Source: Pseudopedobacter sp037968815 (GTDB lineage Bacteria; Bacteroidota; Bacteroidia; Sphingobacteriales; Sphingobacteriaceae). Taken from it: a DNA stretch of 64,000 bases. Numbering within the stretch: the stretch's first letter is position 1; the number at the start of each line of letters is the position of its first letter. The notes beneath the pieces are model-generated. The model worked only from the letters and a program-made list of their open reading frames with translations. It was not told the origin of the DNA and ran no database searches. A program made the position numbers and the translations under genes. The stretch spans positions 124,001 through 188,000 of the forward strand of contig JBBKWF010000018.1 of NCBI GenBank assembly GCA_037968815.1. The letters run 5' to 3'. This document shows, piece by piece, positions 62,514 to 64,000 of the stretch.

Positions 62514-63440
62514 TTACCCTGGATATAGTATAGATGCAAGGTTTTCATAGGCCTGTTTGTGCTTTTGAGGAGAGAGCTTTTCTAAGTTACGTAGCTTCCA
62601 TCTTACCGAGGGCAATTCCGCAACTAATTCGGGGTTAACCATACCTAACAGTTCCCAATTTGGCTTTCTATTTTTGACAGAAAGTAAAAATTGTCTCTCA
62701 TCATCCGTCATCTGTGTATTAATATCAGAAATCAACCGTTCCCTTACGGCAACGAGTTCGGCAAGTGAAACGTCAATTTCCGCCATCTGCAAAAATTCGT
62801 TTTCATAAATGCCCGATATATCTTTACGGTTCGGCTTAAGAAGTTCAGCCATTGGTCTATGATGACTGATTAAGAAAACTAAAAATGTTTTTCGTAAGTC
62901 CTTAGTCAGTCCTTCATTTCCATATAACTGAATGACGTCAAATAAATCTCTGGGATGCTGGCGGTCAAGTGCTGCGCATAATTTTCCGGCATATAGATCT
63001 GGGTGAGATGCAACCAGCACTTCTGCGTACCCAAATTGCTTTTCCACCTCTTCCCGTACTTCCATCCTAATAGCAGGAAACAGACTTCCCCTTATTACTG
63101 GGGAAAGTTCAATTTTCACTTTATCCACACCAACTGACACAATTAAACGTAAAGAGTTTTCCTGTTGCAGTGTGGTGTTTTGAACCTGTACGCCGGGTAT
63201 ATTTGATTTGATATCAGAAGTTATCCTAGCTAAAGCCGCTTTGATATTCGCGATAGACGTTTCACGATCCTCCATAGGTAAATACAGTAAATCTATATCA
63301 ACGGATAGTCTCGGCAATGGTCTATAGAAAAGATTAATTGCGGTACCTCCCTTGAGTGCAAAACAATTTTCTTTATCAATAAATGGAAGTAGTCTCAACA
63401 GAAGTCTAACCTGTCCTGCGTATTCCTCTTTCTTACTCAT
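62514..63440 (-). CDS. AbiEii/AbiGii-type nucleotidyltransferase toxin
   Basis: Toxin of a type IV toxin-antitoxin and abortive-infection system. It is a 308-residue nucleotidyltransferase, the usual length for AbiEii. The motifs are ALKGGTAINLF (GGT at 31-33), SVDIDLLYL (Asp48 and Asp50, metal binding), KLCAALDRQHPRDLFDVIQL, and VDKVKIELSP. It modifies a cellular nucleic acid target (tRNA or similar) and stops growth when phage infection is sensed. Its start overlaps the antitoxin stop by 8 bases, the normal AbiE arrangement. The pair is on the opposite strand to every other gene here and next to a tRNA fragment, so it probably came with a mobile element. Confidence 0.88.
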   Translation of the reverse strand: MSKKEEYAGQVRLLLRLLPFIDKENCFALKGGTAINLFYRPLPRLSVDIDLLYLPMEDRETSIANIKAALARITSDIKSNIPGVQVQNTTLQQENSLRLIVSVGVDKVKIELSPVIRGSLFPAIRMEVREEVEKQFGYAEVLVASHPDLYAGKLCAALDRQHPRDLFDVIQLYGNEGLTKDLRKTFLVFLISHHRPMAELLKPNRKDISGIYENEFLQMAEIDVSLAELVAVRERLISDINTQMTDDERQFLLSVKNRKPNWELLGMVNPELVAELPSVRWKLRNLEKLSPQKHKQAYENLASILYPG

Positions 63441-64000
63441 AGCTCTCTGGTACTGTTATTAAATATTTTTTATCCAACTTTCCGCCTTTCACTATCATAC
63501 GATTACCCGAACCCATGCTTATTTTATCGCGATCTAACTTTGCCAGCCAAGGATGATTCAGTTGATCTGCAAACCAGAAGAAAAGCCTTCTGACTTTTAT
63601 GTTATTGCATAACTCCAACAGTTTTTGCAATAGTCTTGGCGACAAGGTATTCATTCCCTGCATCAGTTCAAACGCATGTTCAAAACTGATTCGATTTGGA
63701 ACATCATTTAAAACTTCGAGTATGGCTCTTTCCGGGATTGATATTTTTAAACCTTCTTTCGTGTTTTTCCAACTTATTGTTTTCGTGAAGCCATTATAAG
63801 TTTCTGTTGTGTCTTTATCAGGACCACTTCCGAGAAGCACAGATGAATTCTGCTTTTCAAACTGGATATCGTTTGTTTGCTCGCTTACCCAAAGCGGTAA
63901 GTTACTTGCGCCATAAAGTTTGATCAAGCGCTTATTTGATATTGGTAAATAATGGGCAAGCTTTTGCAGTTCCAATGATGAAAGACCACCAATTACCAAG
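63433..64000 (-). CDS. AbiEi-type antitoxin (partial, runs off the window)
   Basis: C-terminal 188 or so residues of the partner antitoxin, and the start lies beyond position 64000. AbiEi proteins have an N-terminal winged-helix domain, mostly outside the window here, and a C-terminal domain that blocks the toxin and represses the operon. Visible stretches are LSSLELQKLAHYLPISNKRLIKLYG, LKISIPERAILEVLNDVPNRISFEHAFELM and LLQKLLELCNNIKVRRLFFWFADQLNHPW, which fit the antitoxin's HTH-linked C-terminal region. The TTG at 63999 is not its real start. The gene is cut only by the window edge. Confidence 0.8.
   Translation of the reverse strand, partial: LVIGGLSSLELQKLAHYLPISNKRLIKLYGASNLPLWVSEQTNDIQFEKQNSSVLLGSGPDKDTTETYNGFTKTISWKNTKEGLKISIPERAILEVLNDVPNRISFEHAFELMQGMNTLSPRLLQKLLELCNNIKVRRLFFWFADQLNHPWLAKLDRDKISMGSGNRMIVKGGKLDKKYLITVPESYE

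Noticed and set aside
1..64000. CRISPR arrays, insertion sequences, riboswitches and rRNA
   Set aside because: No regularly spaced repeats, transposase frames, or recognisable riboswitch or rRNA sequence were seen on either strand.

Overview
The window is a low-GC stretch from a Bacteroidota genome, most likely Sphingobacteriaceae (Pedobacter-like; inferred). The evidence is two SusC/SusD outer-membrane glycan uptake systems, SusE-position lipoproteins, promoter elements of the Bacteroidota type (TAnnTTTG), and many Tat-exported Gfo/Idh/MocA oxidoreductases. Nearly all genes read on the + strand. No complete RNA gene, insertion sequence or CRISPR array was seen.

Layout. (1) 0.4-7 kb: a nagA-type deacetylase, a LacI-type regulator, a decayed Gfo/Idh/MocA gene, an FAH-family hydrolase and an AraC regulator. 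(2) 7-14 kb: SusC1/SusD1 with two surface lipoproteins. (3) 14-23.7 kb: a tight catabolic run: class III aminotransferase, galactonate-dehydratase-like enolase, SDR, ceramidase-fold hydrolase, sodium:solute symporter, cytosolic Gfo/Idh/MocA, SMP-30 lactonase and exported Gfo/Idh/MocA. (4) 24-37.6 kb: an esterase, five more Gfo/Idh/MocA proteins, a FucP/NagP-type transporter, a family-9-like carbohydrate-binding protein, an NRAMP-related transporter, an epimerase and a DapA-like aldolase. (5) 37.8-41.4 kb: ApbE, a NagB-like protein and a GH20 hexosaminidase-like protein. (6) 42-61.2 kb: SusC2/SusD2/DUF5017, an acetylesterase fused to a 3-keto-disaccharide hydrolase domain, Gfo/Idh/MocA, a tandem CE15-like esterase, a beta-helix protein, a small periplasmic protein, a GDSL esterase, a BNR_4 lyase candidate and GH88. 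(7) 61.2-64 kb: a SusC relic, a tRNA 3'-end fragment with its terminator, and an AbiEi/AbiEii toxin-antitoxin pair on the - strand that runs off the right edge.

How it may work together (inference). GH88, the BNR_4 and beta-helix lyase candidates, GH20, NagA and NagB-like genes suggest an O-acetylated polysaccharide containing uronic acid and N-acetylhexosamine. It would enter through SusC2/D2 and be cut to unsaturated oligosaccharides and HexNAc. The eight intact Gfo/Idh/MocA proteins plus the DUF1080 domain point to a parallel oxidative (3-keto) glycoside-breaking route in the periplasm. The enolase, SDR, FAH, lactonase, DapA-like and epimerase genes would process the resulting sugar acids.

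The strongest unifying signal is a 12-bp site, G[GT][GT]TACGTAA[AC]C, found nine times, always between genes. It often lies directly after a -7-like promoter element. It precedes nagA, the FAH gene, two Gfo/Idh/MocA genes, the NagB-like/GH20 pair, SusC2 (twice) and a small periplasmic protein, so it looks like the operator of one regulon spread across the whole window. Several decayed paralogues show that the locus has been duplicating and losing genes.
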